DNA from: Strigamia acuminata
Taxonomy: Eukaryota > Arthropoda > Chilopoda > Geophilomorpha > Linotaeniidae
NCBI GenBank assembly: GCA_949358305.1
Contig: OX442314.1
Span: 42,914,581 to 42,974,580, forward strand
Direction: 5' to 3'
Length of the DNA stretch: 60,000 bases
Below are positions 11,756-24,473 of this stretch, piece after piece. The notes below the pieces were generated by a model that ran no database searches, was not told the DNA's origin, and was given only the letters and a program-made list of their open reading frames with translations. A program made the position numbers and the translations under genes. Position 1 is the stretch's first letter; every line of letters starts with the position of its first letter.

Positions 11756-12364
11756 AGTTCATCAACGACCTCGCCGATGAATGTTGCTAAAAATCTGTGC
11801 AAGTGTTGTCAAATATTGCCGTGATTCGATGGAATTTTTGTCAGACATTGGGAAATTTTTTTTGACTTGTCCAACGCGCCAGTAAATCGAGCGTCCACAC
11901 GCGCCCACATGCGTGAACAGTGCACTCGCCCTCCCGCCCCGTCGGCGTAGGCGCCGGCCGTCCCCCCTCTCTCTCTCTCTCTCTCTTCCGCCCGTCACCG
12001 AATTTTGTCAATATCTGATAAATTTCCACAGAATTGCAGCGACATTGTACGGGATATTTCTGCCCGATTTGACGGACTTATGTAAAACATTGCTGAAATT
12101 CCGTGGAAATTTATAAAATATTGACAAAGGTTGGTGACCGACCCACGGCGCGTTGCGGCGCGGTCGGAGCACGCGACCCGATCCCCCCCTCCCCCCGTCC
12201 CCAAAAAACCACGCCTCGAGGAACCCCGAAGTTCGGTTTCCGACCGGGTCGCCTCTTGATCCGACCCGGGGCGCGTCACGGCGCGGTCGGAGGACGGCCC
12301 TCGCCCCCAAAAACCACACTCCGGGTCACGTGGTCTCGCACCCGACTCTCTCAGTTTTCCCGTT

Positions 12365-12912
12365 ACGGGATCATGACGGGCCGTTACGGGATCGTGACGG
12401 GACCGTCGGCGGCCCGTTAACGGCCCGTGCGGGCCGTTACGGGATCGTGACGGAACCGTCGGCGGCCCGTTAACGGCCCGTACGACCCCATGCGGGCCGT
12501 TGACGGGCCGTTAACGGGCCGTTAACGGGCCGTTAACGGGCCGTGACGGTGTAAATCGAAAAAATCAACAACCGACAACACGTACATGAAAACGCGTACA
12601 ACATTCATAGACATTAATCTCGAATCCTGTTTTTGGTTTTACGCCGTTAACGGGTCGTTAACGGCCCGTTAACGGCCCGCATGAGGTCGTACGGGCCGTC
12701 GGCGAGCCGAAGTCCGGGAACGAAGGCCGTTACGGGATCGTGACGGTCCCGTCGGCGGCCCGTTAACGGCCCGTGCGGGCCGTTACGGGATCGTGACGGG
12801 ACCGTCGGCGGCCCGTTAACGGCCCGTGCGGGTCGTTTTCGACCCGTTGCGGCCGTTTTCGACCCGTTGCGGCCCGTTTTCGACCCGTTACGGTCCTTGG
12901 CCGTAACGGGCC
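12365..12912. repeat. GC-rich minisatellite array 4 with spacer 10
   Basis: Short minisatellite array between blocks C and D. The spacer is at 12551-12642. It begins directly after the right inverted repeat of block C and ends with the TTTTCGACCCG units that precede block D. Confidence 0.92.
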
Positions 12913-13403
12913 GAAAACGGGAAAACTGAAAAAGTCGAGTGCGAGACCACGTGACCCGGAGTGTGGTTTTTGGGGACGAGGGCCGTCCTCCGGCCGCGCC
13001 GCGGCGCGTCGTGGGTCGGGCGAGAAACGGCCCGGTCGGAAACCGAACCTCGGGGTTCCTCAAGGTGTGGTTTTTGGGACTGGGGGAGGGGAAAGAGACG
13101 TCCTCCGGCCGCGCCGCGACGCGCCGTGGGTCGGACAAGAGAGAGAAAGACAACCTGGTCGGGGGGAGGGAAGTGGGCCGTTCTCCGACCACGTTGCAAC
13201 GCGTCGCGAGTCCACATTACTACGTGTATCTCAACAACCGTTCAACTTAAAGACTCGTACTTTGTTTAAAAAAAAAAGCCAACAGCCAGTTTAATTAAGG
13301 TGTCTACTTTGCCACGAGAAGAAGCGGTATGACACGATCGCACTCGCTCGTCGGATTCCGCGAAACTCATCAACCCGGGGATTGCGCGCGGCAGCGCATA
13401 AAA

Positions 13404-13990
13404 AAACTCTTGACCCGAAAATAACGTGGGGTTGTATGAAAACCTGGATTTGGTATTTCGTAAACACACGCGCCGACGCATGGGGAATGTGGGAGTCCCT
13501 CCCCTGTGTTCCGAACGAGTCAATTTCGTCCCGAAAATATCCCGAAATTGCCGATATATGCATTTCGAGCCAGAAATATTGATCTTTATTTAAATGTTGA
13601 TTGTTTAGCATTTTTTTTTACATTTCACCAATTTTCCTTATGTCCTGCCTTCCTCGCTCATTTAACACCAAAATGGCCTGCATTGAGGATTATTCCCATA
13701 ATCCTTTTCGCACGTATGGAGCGCAAACAGTCGCAATAAATGAATTCAGCGGAATTCGACCTTGAGTTTGCGACGCCATCTTGAATACGAGTAAAGCACA
13801 GAATGGTGTCAATCATTCGAATTGATTAAAAATACAGACAAATCGATTAAAAACCAGCAAAAAACTAAATCGACAAAATCATTTAAAAATCAACAGATAT
13901 CCATTTTGTTTGTTTTTGAACAAATTAAGAACTTTGAAAACACACCACAATTTTAAAAAGTAAACACTGGGGTCAAATAGGCGCCGAGAC
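13404..13990 (+). repeat. Interspersed repeat, copy 1
   Basis: Aligns by eye over its length with 35192-35915. Shared landmarks include CCCGAAAATAACGTGGGG, CGAACGAGTCAATTTC, CCGAAATTGC followed by CATTTCGAGCCAGAAATATT, ACACCAAAATGGCCTGCATT and the end CTCGTTTAAAC. The copy at 35192 has an extra stretch of A-rich ATTAAAAAC-like units near 35640-35760. No conserved frame is seen. The element class is unknown. Confidence 0.85.
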
Positions 13991-15090
13991 TCGTTTAAAC
14001 GGGTGTGTGATGTGTGTCGCGGAGGCGGTGTGCGCGTTCGTGCGCAATATCGCGTGTAATGCGCACGTCTGAGTGAGCACGAGAAAAATGGTGCACGCTG
14101 GCGGTTTACCGATGTGTCGAAGTCGGCGTACGAGCGCGACTCGCGTCGTACGTCTCAGAAAACATAAATACGGTGGTTTGGTGTTTATATCTAACGCACC
14201 AAACATGAACCAACTAGCAAATATACAAAACTAACAGTTATTTTAATAAAACAAGGTAACTTACATAGTTGAAACCAAAAAGGAATTTAAAGGTGACAAA
14301 AGACATTGCCGTCGCCATGTGCGCGCTCGCTTATGTCAAACTGGGAAAATTAATAAACGTCCCGGCAGCACGATAGGCTTTTTAAACGCACATTTCATTT
14401 TCACGTGAACAAAACATGACGTTTAGTACTGCTCCAACATCTCCCCAACAACACCGACCGTTCCCTTTCTGACCGACAGCACCCCGTTGAAATCCGGGCT
14501 GATTCCCGCCTTGGAGATGACCACCGAAGGCGAGAACCAAGACGCGGTCGTGGCAAAGGATATGCCCGAAACCCCGACCTTCTTTGTAGACAAGGAGTTG
14601 GACGCCGATGAGCGTTGGACGCGGGCACCGTCCACGCACGCCCGTGCACGCGCGATGTACTTTTTGCAATATCTGACAAAACTTGCCCGACGCTTAAGAA
14701 AGAACCGCGCATGAATCGAGCAAAATTCCCACATAATTTGTATAAAAAGCGGTCCAACTCATAAATTGAAGCTCTCGTGCAGCGCAGTGAATTCAAACAA
14801 TGGCGACAGAGAAATTAAAAACAAGTCTAATTTATTCGACATAGGAACACTGGTGTACAATAGAAAATGCGTGTGTGGTGCAACAATTGAAATTGCACGC
14901 GCTCAAAACAATTAGCAAAATAAAATCATACAAAACATCGAGACTGACGAGAGAGACGAGAGTCCACGCGATATACTCGCGTGGGCGCGTGTTGAACGTG
15001 CGCACGACGCGCAAGAACCGCACAAACTGAGTCGAGGAACCACTAAAATTAAACACATGTCCGATGCAAAAACAATTATCAATAAATACA
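13991..15090. other. Unique segment inside block D; no confident gene
   Basis: Not visibly repeated in this window except for short motifs. 14487-14714 (plus) and 14423-14620 (minus) both contain non-repetitive open frames; neither has a recognisable domain and they overlap antiparallel. 14620-14760 and 15000-15090 contain fragments resembling the hairpin-family flanks. I cannot assign a function. Confidence 0.5.
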
Positions 15091-15803
15091 TCATTATCGT
15101 TGCTGTTTGCAAGGAAATTGCCAAAAGTCGGTGACTGGCGGCGGGGCGAGTCCCGGGCGGAGGGGCGAGCATTGGCGGCCGAGAGGGAGAGAGAGGACGG
15201 CCGGGGCTCCCGCCGACGGTCGTAGGGGCGAGCCTTGGCGGGTTGGACGTGCGCATCGTCCACGCACGTGGGCGCGTGATTTACTGGCGCGTTGGACGAG
15301 TTCTAAAAAAATTCTCCAAAATCTGACAAAACTGGCAACGATTTTTGATAAATTTCCACGGAATTTCAGCAATATTTTGCGAGACATTTCTGCCCGATTG
15401 GACGGGCTTCTGTAAAACAGTGTTCTTAAAATCTGTGGAAATCAATTAAATGTCGTTAAAAATCGTTGCAAGTTTTGTCAGATTTTGGAGAATTTTTTTA
15501 AAACTCGTCCAACGCGCCAGTAAATCGAGCTCCCACACGCGCCCACATGCACGTCCAATCCGCATGGGCACTGTCACATCGGACGTTTGTTGCGTGCAAA
15601 ACTTGCACCGACTTTTGGCCATTTTTGGTTAAACTTCCGCACAATTTCTGCCCGATTGGACACTGAGGTTCGGTTTCCGACCGGGTCGTTTCTTGTCCGA
15701 CCCGCGGCGCGTCGCGGCGCGGCCGGAGGACGGCCCTCGTCCCCAAAAACCACACTCCGAGTCACGTGGTCTCGCACTCGACTCTTTCAGTTTTCCCGTT
15801 TTC

Positions 15804-16554
15804 GGGTCGCACGGCCAACAGGCCGTGACGGGCCGTAGCGGGTCGAAAACGGGCCGTTAACGGCCCGTTGACGGCCCGTTAACGGCCCGTTGACGGCCCG
15901 TTAGCGGCCCGCATGAGGTCGCACGGGCCGTCGGCGAGCCGAAGTCCGGGAACGAAGGCCGTTACGGGACCGTGACGGGACCGTCGGCGGCCCGTTAACG
16001 GCCCGTGCGGGCCGTTACGGGATCGTGACGGGACCGTCGGCGGCCCGTTAACGGCCCGTACGACCCCATGCGGGCCGTTGACGGGCCGTTAACGGGCCGT
16101 TAACGGGCCGTTAACGGGCCGTGACGGTGTAAATCGAAAAAATCAACAACCGACAACACGTACATGAAAACGCGTACAACATTCATAGACATTAATCTCG
16201 AATCCTGTTTTTGGTTTTACGCCGTTAACGGGCCGTTAACGGCCCGCATGAGGTCGTACGGGCCGTTACGGGGTCGTGACGGGACCGTCGGCGGCCCGTT
16301 AACGGCCCGTGCGGGCCGTTACGGGATAGTTACGGAACCGTCGGCGGCCCGTTAACGGCCCGTGCGAGCCGTTACGGGATCGTGACGGGACCGTCGGCGG
16401 CCCGTTAACGGCCCGTGCGAGCCGTTACGGGATTGTGACGGGACCGTCGGCGGCCCGTTAACGGCCCGTGCGGGCCGTTTTCGACCCGTTGCGGCCGTTT
16501 TCGACCCGTTGCGGCCCGTTTTCGACCCGTTACGGTCCTTGGCCGTAACGGGCC
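15804..16554. repeat. GC-rich minisatellite array 5 with spacer 11
   Basis: Minisatellite array between blocks D and E with a spacer at 16129-16220. On the left it continues the right end of block D through GGGTCGCACGGCCAACAGGC. It includes the recurring GCGAGCCGAAGTCCGGGAAC insert. Confidence 0.92.
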
Positions 16555-18357
16555 GAAAACGGGAAAACTGAAAAAGTCGAGTGCGAGACCACGTGACCCG
16601 GAGTGTGGTTTTTGGGGACGAGGGCCGTCCTCCGACCGCGCCGTGACGCGCCGCGGGTCGGTCACCAACTTTTGTCAATTTTTGACAGATTTTCACGGAA
16701 TTTCAGCGACATTTTACGAGACGTTTCTGCCCGATGGGACGGACTTCTGTAAAACATTGCTTAAAATCCATGGAAATTTATCACATATTGACAAAATTCG
16801 GTGCAAGTTTTGTCAGAAATTAGGAAAAAACTTTTTTCAAAACTCGTCCAACGCGCCGGTAAATTGAGCGCCCACGTGCGTCGACAGTGGGCGCTTCAAA
16901 ACCGCGTGGACACTGTCAGATCTCGGCACAGTTTGATGCGCCCAAATCTAGCAATACTTGCACCGACTTTTGGCAATTTGTGACAAATTTTCACAGAATT
17001 TCGGCAACATTTTACGACACATTTCTGCCCGGTTGGACACATTTCCACAGGTTTTTTGTAAAACGTTGCTAAAATTCCGTTGAATTTCATCAAAAATTGT
17101 GTCAAAAGTCGGTGACGGGCGGAGGGGCGAGCTCCGGGCGCCCGAGAGAGAGAGAGAAAGAGAGAGAGAGGGGACGGCCGGGGCTCCCGCCAACGGGCGG
17201 AGGGGCGAGCCTTGGCGGGTTGGGCGTGCACTATCTAGGCATGTGGGCGCTCGATTTACCGGCACGTTGGACAAGTTTTGAAAATTTTTTTTTCCTAATT
17301 TTTGACAAAATTAGCACCGAATTTTGCCAATATTTGATAAATTTCCACGGAATTTTATCAATGTTTTACAAAAAACCCCTGGAAATGTGTCCAATCGAGC
17401 AGAAATGTCTCGTAAAATATCGCTGAAATTTGTCTAAAATTGACAAAAAATCGGTGCAAGTTTTGCTAGATATTTGCCCGGATCAAACTGTGCCCGAAAC
17501 CGCCCGATCTGACAGTGTGCACGCGGGCTGGACGTGCCCACTGTCCCCGCATGTGCACTCGCCGGCGCGTTGGACGAGTTTAAGAAGATTTTATCAATTT
17601 CTGACAAAACTTGCATCGATTTTTTGTCAATATTTGATAAATTTCCCCAGAATTTTAGCAATAAAACCTTTGAAAATGTATCCAAAAGAGCAGAAATGTC
17701 CTGTAAAATATTGCTGAAAATCTGTTGAAATTCATCAAATATTGACAAAAATCTGTGACGAGCGGAGGGGCGATCCTTTGGGACGGTCGGGGCTCCCGCC
17801 GACGGGCGGAGGGGCGAGCCTTGGCGGCCGAGAGAGAGAGAGAGAGAGGACGGCCGGGGCTCCCGCCGGCGCACTGTCCACGCATGGGCGCGCTCGATTT
17901 ACTGGCGCGTTGGACGAATTTTAAATTTTTTGTTTCCTATTTCTGACAAAATTTGCACAGACTTTTGTCAATTTTTGACAAATTTTCACGGAATTTCAGC
18001 AATGGGACGGACTTATGTAAAACATCGCTTAAAATCTGGAAATCTGTCAAATCTTCTTTAAATTTATGCAAGATATTGGGAAATTTTGGTTTAACTCGTC
18101 CAACGGGCCGGTAAATCGAGCGCCCACACGCGCCCACATGCACGTCCAACCCGCATGGGCACTGTCACATCGGACGTTTGTTGCGTGCAAAACTTGCACC
18201 GACTTTTGGCCATTTTTGGTTAAACTTCCGCACAATTTCTGCCCGATTGGACACTGAGGTTCGGTTTCCGACCGGGTCGTTTCTTGTCCGACCCGCGGCG
18301 CGTCGCGGCGCGGCCGGAGGACGGCCCTCGTCCCCAAAAACCACACTCCGAGTCACG
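16555..18357. mobile_element. Block E: inverted-repeat element body with one 1015-bp-type unit (short variant)
   Basis: Inner inverted repeats are at 16555-16661 and 18288-18357 (the right one truncated as in block A). Near 17780 the GGCGGCCGAAAGAGAGAGGG segment found in every other unit is missing, a deletion of about 36 bp. Spacer-to-spacer length is 2637 bp, against 2679 bp for block B. No coding sequence is supported. Confidence 0.8.
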
Positions 18358-20759
18358 GGTCGCACGGCCAACAGGCCGTGACGGGCCGTAGCGGGTCGAA
18401 AACGGGCCGTTAACGGCCCGTTGACGGCCCGTTAGCGGCCCGCATGAGGTCGCACGGGCCGTCGGCGAGCCGAAGTCCGGGAACGAAGGCCGTTACGGGA
18501 CCGTGACGGGACCGTCGGCGGCCCGTTAACGGCCCGTGCGAGCCGTTACGGGATCGTGACGGGACCGTCGGCGGCCCGTTAACGGCCCGTGCGAGCCGTT
18601 ACGGAATCGTGACGGGACCGTCGGCGGCCCGTTAACGGCCCGTGCGGGCCGTTACGGGATCGTGACGGGACCGTCGGCGGCCCGTTAACGGCCCGTGCGA
18701 CCCCATGCGGGCCGTTGACGGGCCGTTAACGGGCCGTTAACGGGCCGTTAACGGGCCGTGACGGTGTAAATCGAAAAAATCAACAACCGACAACACGTAC
18801 ATGAAAACGCGTACAACATTCATAGACATTAATCTCGAATCCTGTTTTTGGTTTTACGCCGTTAACGGGCCGTTAACGGGCCGTTAACGGCCCGTTAACG
18901 GCCCGCGTGAGGTCGTACGGGCCGTCGGCGAGCCGAAGTCCGGGAACGAAGGCCGTGACGGGATCGTGACGGGACCGTCAGCGGCCCGTTAACGGCCCGT
19001 GCGGGCCGTTGCGGGATCGTGACGGGATCGTCGACGGCCCGTTAACGGCCCGTGCGGGCCGTTGCGGGCCGTTGACGGGCCGTTGACGGGCCGTTAACGG
19101 GCCGTTAACGGGCCGTTACGGCGTAAATCGAAAAAATCAACAACCGACAACACGTACGTGAAAACGCGTACAACATTCATAGACATTAATCTCGAATCCT
19201 GTTTTCGGTTTTGCCCCGTTAACGGGCCGTTAACGGGCCGTTAACGGGCCGTTAACGGCCCGTGCGGGCCGTTGCGGGATCGTGACGGGACCGTCGACGG
19301 CCCGTTAACGGCCCGTGCGGGCCGTTGCGGGATCGTGACGGGACCGTCAGCGGCCCGTTAACGGCCCGTGCGGGCCGTTGCGGGATCGTGACGGGATCGT
19401 CGACGGCCCGTTAACGGCCCGTGCGGGCCGTTGCGGGCCGTTGACGGGCCGTTGACGGGCCGTTAACGGGCCGTTAACGGGCCGTTACGGCGTGAATCGA
19501 AAAAATCAACAACCGACAACACGTACATGAAAACGCGTACAACATTCATAGACATTAATCTCGAATCCTGTTTTTGGTTTTACGCCGTTAACGGGCCGTT
19601 AACGGGCCGTTAACGGCCCGTTAACGGCCCGCGTGAGGTCGTACGGGCCGTCGGCGAGCCGAAGTCCGGGAACGAAGGCCGTGACGGGATCGTGACGGGA
19701 CCGTCAGCGGCCCGTTAACGGCCCGTGCGGGCCGTTGCGGGATCGTGACGGGATCGTCGACGGCCCGTTAACGGCCCGTGCGGGCCGTTGCGGGATCGTG
19801 ACGGGACCGTCAGCGGCCCGTTAACGGCCCGTGCGGGCCGTTGCGGGATCGTGACGGGATCGTCGACGGCCCGTTAACGGCCCGTGCGGGCCGTTGCGGG
19901 CCGTTGACGGGCCGTTGACGGGCCGTTAACGGGCCGTTAACGGGCCGTTACGGCGTGAATCGAAAAAATCAACAACCGACAACACGTACATGAAAACGCG
20001 TACAACATTCATAGACATTAATCTCGAATCCTGTTTTTGGTTTTACGCCGTTAACGGGCCGTTAACGGGCCGTTAACGGCCCGTTAACGGCCCGCGTGAG
20101 GTCGTACGGGCCGTCGGCGAGCCGAAGTCCGGGAACGAAGGCCGTGACGGGATCGTGACGGGACCGTCAGCGGCCCGTTAACGGCCCGTGCGGGCCGTTG
20201 CGGGATCGTGACGGGATCGTCGACGGCCCGTTAACGGCCCGTGCGGGCCGTTGCGGGCCGTTGACGGGCCGTTGACGGGCCGTTAACGGGCCGTTAACGG
20301 GCCGTTACGGCGTAAATCGAAAAAATCAACAACCGACAACACGTACGTGAAAACGCGTACAACATTCATAGACATTAATCTCGAATCCTGTTTTTGGTTT
20401 TACGCCGTTAACGGGCCGTTAACGGCCCGTTAACGGCCCGTTAACGGCCCGCATGAGGTCGTACGGGCCGTTACGGGGTCGTGACGGGACCGTCGGCGGC
20501 CCGTTAACGGCCCGTGCGGGCCGTTACGGGATAGTTACGGAACCGTCGGCGGCCCGTTAACGGCCCGTGCGAGCCGTTACGGGATCGTGACGGGACCGTC
20601 GGCGGCCCGTTAACGGCCCGTGCGAGCCGTTACGGGATTGTGACGGGACCGTCGGCGGCCCGTTAACGGCCCGTGCGGGCCGTTTTCGACCCGTTGCGGC
20701 CGTTTTCGACCCGTTGCGGCCCGTTTTCGACCCGTTACGGTCCTTGGCCGTAACGGGCC
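18358..20759. repeat. GC-rich minisatellite array 6 with spacers 12-16
   Basis: The densest spacer region: spacers start at 18766, 19123, 19492, 19955 and 20312, giving intervals of 357, 369, 463 and 357 bp. These are minisatellite-only intervals lacking any body. The order of unit variants (CAGCGG, CGACGG) resembles arrays 1 and 2, suggesting duplication of whole multi-spacer segments. Confidence 0.93.
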
Positions 20760-23597
20760 GAAAACGGGAAAACTGAAAAAGTCGAGTGCGAGACCACGTG
20801 ACCCGGAGTGTGGTTTTTGGGGACGAGGGCCGTCCTCCGACCGCGCCGTGACGCGCCGCGGGTCGGTCACCAACTTTTGTCAATTTTTGACAGATTTTCA
20901 CGGAATTTCAGCGACATTTTACGAGACGTTTCTGCCCGATGGGACGGACTTCTGTAAAACATTGCTTAAAATCCATGGAAATTTATCACATATTGACAAA
21001 ATTCGGTGCAAGTTTTGTCAGAAATTAGGAAAAAACTTTTTTCAAAACTCGTCCAACGCGCCGGTAAATTGAGCGCCCACGTGCGTCGACAGTGGGCGCT
21101 TCAAAACCGCGTGGACACTGTCAGATCTCGGCACAGTTTGATGCGCCCAAATCTAGCAATACTTGCACCGACTTTTGGCAATTTGTGACAAATTTTCACA
21201 GAATTTCGGCAACATTTTACGACACATTTCTGCCCGGTTGGACACATTTCCACAGGTTTTTTGTAAAACGTTGCTAAAATTCTGTTGAATTTCATCAAAA
21301 ATTGTGTCAAAAGTCGGTGACGGGCGGAGGGGCGAGCTCCGGGCGCCCGAGAGAGAGAGAGAAAGAGAGAGAGAGGGGACGGCCGGGGCTCCCGCCAACG
21401 GGCGGAGGGGCGAGCCTTGGCGGGTTGGGCGTGCACTATCTAGGCATGTGGGCGCTCGATTTACCGGCACGTTGGACAAGTTTTGAAAATTTTTTTTTCC
21501 TAATTTTTGACAAAATTAGCACCGAATTTTGCCAATATTTGATAAATTTCCACGGAATTTTATCAATGTTTTACAAAAAACCCCTGGAAATGTGTCCAAT
21601 CGAGCAGAAATGTCTCGTAAAATATCGCTGAAATTTGTCTAAAATTGACAAAAAATCGGTGCAAGTTTTGCTAGATATTTGCCCGGATCAAACTGTGCCC
21701 GAAACCGCCCGATCTGACAGTGTGCACGCGGGCTGGACGTGCCCACTGTCCCCGCATGTGCACTCGCCGGCGCGTTGGACGAGTTTAAGAAGATTTTATC
21801 AATTTCTGACAAAACTTGCATCGATTTTTTGTCAATTTTTGATAAATTTCCCCAGAATTTTAGCAATAAAACCTTTGAAAATGTATCCAAAAGAGCAGAA
21901 ATGTCCTGTAAAATATTGCTGAAAATCTGTTGAAATTCATCAAATATTGACAAAAATCTGTGACGAGCGGAGGGGCGATCCTTTGGCGGCCGAAAGAGAG
22001 AGGGGGGACGGTCGGGGCTCCCGCCGACGGGCGGAGGGGCGAGCCTTGGCGGCCGAGAGAGAGAGAGAGAGAGGACGGCCGGGGCTCCCGCCGGCGCACT
22101 GTCCACGCATGGGCGCGCTCGATTTACTGGCGCGTTGGACGAATTTTAAATTTTTTGTTTCCTATTTCTGACAAAATTTGCACCGACTTTTGGCAATTTG
22201 TGACAAATTTTCACAGAATTTCGGCAACATTTTACGACACATTTCTGCCCGGTTGGACACATTTCCACAGGTTTTTTGTAAAACGTTGCTAAAATTCCGT
22301 TGAATTTCATCAAAAATTGTGTCAAAAGTCGGTGACGGGCGGAGGGGCGAGCTCCGGGCGCCCGAGAGAGAGAGAGAAAGAGAGAGAGAGGGGACGGCCG
22401 GGGCTCCCGCCAACGGGCGGAGGGGCGAGCCTTGGCGGGTTGGGCGTGCACTATCTAGGCATGTGGGCGCTCGATTTACCGGCACGTTGGACAAGTTTTG
22501 AAAATTTTTTTTTCCTAATTTTTGACAAAATTAGCACCGAATTTTGCCAATATTTGATAAATTTCCACGGAATTTTATCAATGTTTTACAAAAAACCCCT
22601 GGAAATGTGTCCAATCGAGCAGAAATGTCTCGTAAAATATTGCTGAAATTTGTCTAAAATTGACAAAAAATCGGTGCAAGTTTTGCTAGATATTTGCCCG
22701 GATCAAACTGTGCCCGAAACCGCCCGATCTGACAGTGTGCACGCGGGCTGGACGTGCCCACTGTCCCCGCATGTGCACTCGCCGGCGCGTTGGACGAGTT
22801 TAAGAAGATTTTATCAGTTTCTGACAAAACTTGCATCGATTTTTTGTCAATTTTTGATAAATTTCCCCAGAATTTTAGCAATAAAACCTTTGAAAATGTA
22901 TCCAAAAGAGCAGAAATGTCCTGTAAAATATTGCTGAAAATCTGTTGAAATTCATCAAATATTGACAAAAATCTGTGACGAGCGGAGGGGCGATCCTTTG
23001 GCGGCCGAAAGAGAGAGGGGGGACGGTCGGGGCTCCCGCCGACGGGCGGAGGGGCGAGCCTTGGCGGCCGAGAGAGAGAGAGAGAGAGGACGGCCGGGGC
23101 TCCCGCCGGCGCACTGTCCACGCATGGGCGCGCTCGATTTACTGGCGCGTTGGACGAATTTTAAATTTTTTGTTTCCTATTTCTGACAAAATTTGCACAG
23201 ACTTTTGTCAATTTTTGACAAATTTTCACGGAATTTCAGCAATGGGACGGACTTATGTAAAACATCGCTTAAAATCTGGAAATCTGTCAAATCTTCTTTA
23301 AATTTATGCAAGATATTGGGAAATTTTGGTTTAACTCGTCCAACGGGCCGGTAAATCGAGCGCCCACACGCGCCCACATGCACGTCCAACCCGCATGGGC
23401 ACTGTCACATCGGACGTTTGTTGCGTGCAAAACTTGCACCGACTTTTGGCCATTTTTGGTTAAACTTCCGCACAATTTCTGCCCGATTGGACACTGAGGT
23501 TCGGTTTCCGACCGGGTCGTTTCTTGTCCGACCCGCGGCGCGTCGCGGCGCGGCCGGAGGACGGCCCTCGTCCCCAAAAACCACACTCCGAGTCACG
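20760..23597. mobile_element. Block F: inverted-repeat element body with two 1015-bp units
   Basis: Same layout as blocks A and B with two units (markers about 21309 and 22324). Spacer-to-spacer length is 3694 bp, exactly 1015 bp longer than block B. The second unit has private substitutions, such as AAATATTGCTG for AAATATCGCTG near 22635 and TATCAGTTTC for TATCAATTTC near 22812. Confidence 0.8.
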
Positions 23598-24473
23598 GGT
23601 CGCACGGCCAACAGGCCGTGACGGGCCGTAGCGGGTCGAAAACGGGCCGTTAACGGCCCGTTGACGGCCCGTTAGCGGCCCGCATGAGGTCGCACGGGCC
23701 GTCGGCGAGCCGAAGTCCGGGAACGAAGGCCGTTACGGGACCGTGACGGGACCGTCGGCGGCCCGTTAACGGCCCGTGCGAGCCGTTACGGGATCGTGAC
23801 GGGACCGTCGGCGGCCCGTTAACGGCCCGTGCGAGCCGTTACGGAATCGTGACGGGACCGTCGGCGGCCCGTTAACGGCCCGTGCGGGCCGTTACGGGAT
23901 CGTGACGGGACCGTCGGCGGCCCGTTAACGGCCCGTGCGACCCCATGCGGGCCGTTGACGGGCCGTTAACGGGCCGTTAACGGGCCGTTAACGGGCCGTG
24001 ACGGTGTAAATCGAAAAAATCAACAACCGACAACACGTACATGAAAACGCGTACAACATTCATAGACATTAATCTCGAATCCTGTTTTTGGTTTTACGCC
24101 GTTAACGGGCCGTTAACGGCCCGTTAACGGCCCGTTAACGGCCCGCATGAGGTCGTACGGGCCGTTACGGGGTCGTGACGGGACCGTCGGCGGCCCGTTA
24201 ACGGCCCGTGCGGGCCGTTACGGGATAGTTACGGAACCGTCGGCGGCCCGTTAACGGCCCGTGCGAGCCGTTACGGGATCGTGACGGGACCGTCGGCGGC
24301 CCGTTAACGGCCCGTGCGAGCCGTTACGGGATTGTGACGGGACCGTCGGCGGCCCGTTAACGGCCCGTGCGGGCCGTTTTCGACCCGTTGCGGCCGTTTT
24401 CGACCCGTTGCGGCCGTTTTCGACCCGTTGCGGCCCGTTTTCGACCCGTTACGGTCCTTGGCCGTAACGGGCC
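23598..24473. repeat. GC-rich minisatellite array 7 with spacer 17
   Basis: Minisatellite array joining blocks F and G with a spacer at 24006-24097. Immediately before block G it has one extra TTTTCGACCCGTTGCGGCCG unit compared with the other left flanks. Confidence 0.92.

Larger units (their letters stand above)
10504..12364. mobile_element. Block C: element with 235-248-bp inverted repeats and a nested insertion
   Basis: The left inverted repeat, 10504-10751 (GAAAACGGGAAAACTG to GGTCGGTCACCAAC), is the reverse complement of 12130-12364, apart from the length of a G run and scattered substitutions. Inside, hairpin-family sequence (10752-10905 and 11775-12129, opposite orientations) flanks a different TIR element at about 10917-11755. 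This is the most symmetric element of the array. There is no transposase. The reading frame at 10861-11568 crosses unrelated repeats and is not a credible gene. Confidence 0.8.
12913..15803. mobile_element. Block D: divergent element with complete ~140-bp inverted repeats
   Basis: The left inverted repeat, 12913-13052, is the reverse complement of 15665-15803, with the outer GAAAACGGGAAAACTG present on both sides. The body differs from blocks A, B, E, F and G: it holds a copy of an interspersed repeat (13404-13990), a unique stretch (13991-15090) and only one hairpin-family module (about 15115-15480). Spacer-to-spacer length is 3578 bp. Because its right inverted repeat is untruncated it may resemble the ancestral element. 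No transposase is found. Confidence 0.75.

Noticed and set aside
14423-14714. Possible captured coding exon in block D (plus frame with TTEGENQDAVVAKDM; minus frame with SPSVVISKAGISPDFNGV)
   Set aside because: Two antiparallel candidates, neither with a recognisable domain or splice context; kept only as an unexplained unique segment.
57-20403. Regularly spaced identical spacers that could suggest a CRISPR array
   Set aside because: Spacing is hundreds to thousands of bp, the sequence between copies is itself repetitive, and the genome is an animal one.
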